Part shown: positions 63,917-64,000 of the stretch, piece after piece
Numbering within the stretch: the stretch's first letter is position 1
How the letters are laid out: the number at the start of each line of letters is the position of its first letter
Assembly: GCA_020161455.1 (NCBI GenBank)
Contig: JAIUNZ010000005.1
Span: forward strand, 171,005 to 235,004
Origin: Bacteroidota bacterium
Lineage (GTDB): Bacteria > Bacteroidota > Bacteroidia > Flavobacteriales > Flavobacteriaceae
Length of the DNA: 64,000 nt
Reading direction: 5' to 3'
Program-made: the position numbers and the translations under genes
Notes under the pieces: generated by a model
What the model saw: the letters and a program-made list of their open reading frames with translations, nothing else
Database searches by the model: none
What the model was told of the DNA's origin: nothing

Positions 63917-64000
63917 TTATAATTTTTGATAACTTGTATATTCAACATCTTTTACTGTTCCTGAATATATTACTTTCCACACGATGTATTTTTTTATCTC
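63917..64000 (-). CDS. C-terminal end of an unidentified gene
   Basis: Read on the minus strand from the right edge, 27 codons are open and protein-like (KYIVWKVIYSGTVKDVEY, ending YQKL) before a TAA at 63917-63919. The rest is outside the window. I cannot identify the product. The composition looks coding, and the hairpin at 63728 could be its terminator. Confidence 0.45.
   Translation of the reverse strand, partial: EIKKYIVWKVIYSGTVKDVEYTSYQKL

Overview
The window looks like chromosomal DNA of a Flavobacterium-like member of the Bacteroidota. The evidence is low GC, many type IX secretion (T9SS) proteins, PorP/SprF and PorZ homologues, an IPExxxVDY-family protein, and start regions carrying the Bacteroidota -7 promoter element TAnnTTTG in place of sigma70-like boxes. 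The left half is mostly housekeeping. It holds uvrC (cut by the left edge), an aspartoacylase-like hydrolase, 5-formyl-THF cyclo-ligase, lspA, a cysteine-poor DksA-like protein, ileS, recO, porZ, gdhA and hflX. Next comes an 11-kb surface module: a 2825-residue T9SS type-B adhesin, a PorP/SprF protein and an OmpA/PD40 protein, ended by a strong terminator.

From 26.7 to 48.8 kb there is a candidate structured small RNA with its own promoter and terminator (27.1-27.25 kb). It is followed by a DUF3108 protein, tryptophan 2,3-dioxygenase, an M23 peptidase, pgi, an RlpA-like protein, a CYTH protein and dinB. A 21-bp tandem array, an unrecognised helical protein and a T9SS type-A protein come next, then a BI-1/YccA protein, pyk, the IPExxxVDY protein, rnc, fabF, acpP, purN and rnhA, and finally an ABC exporter whose permease is fused to an M1 peptidase. 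Between that exporter and thiL sits a compact restriction-modification pair, an EcoRV-like endonuclease overlapping a D12-class adenine methylase; it looks like an insertion.

From 52 to 61.6 kb lies a signalling cluster on the minus strand. It has two lipoprotein-type TPR sensor histidine kinases, two related response regulators, a LytTR regulator whose receiver carries Glu at the phosphoacceptor position, two unknown secreted proteins and a small secreted protein made of six copies of an 11-residue repeat (EVGGERSKPVL). The repeat-protein gene lies between the two kinase genes and has its own terminator. The repeats differ almost only by synonymous changes. I think this is the most interesting locus: a possible secreted repeat-peptide signal with TPR-kinase receptors. 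That role is inference from gene order and architecture.

The window ends with glyS, a second 21-bp tandem array (11 units) and the last 27 codons of an unrecognised minus-strand gene. I saw no tRNA, rRNA, insertion sequence or CRISPR array.
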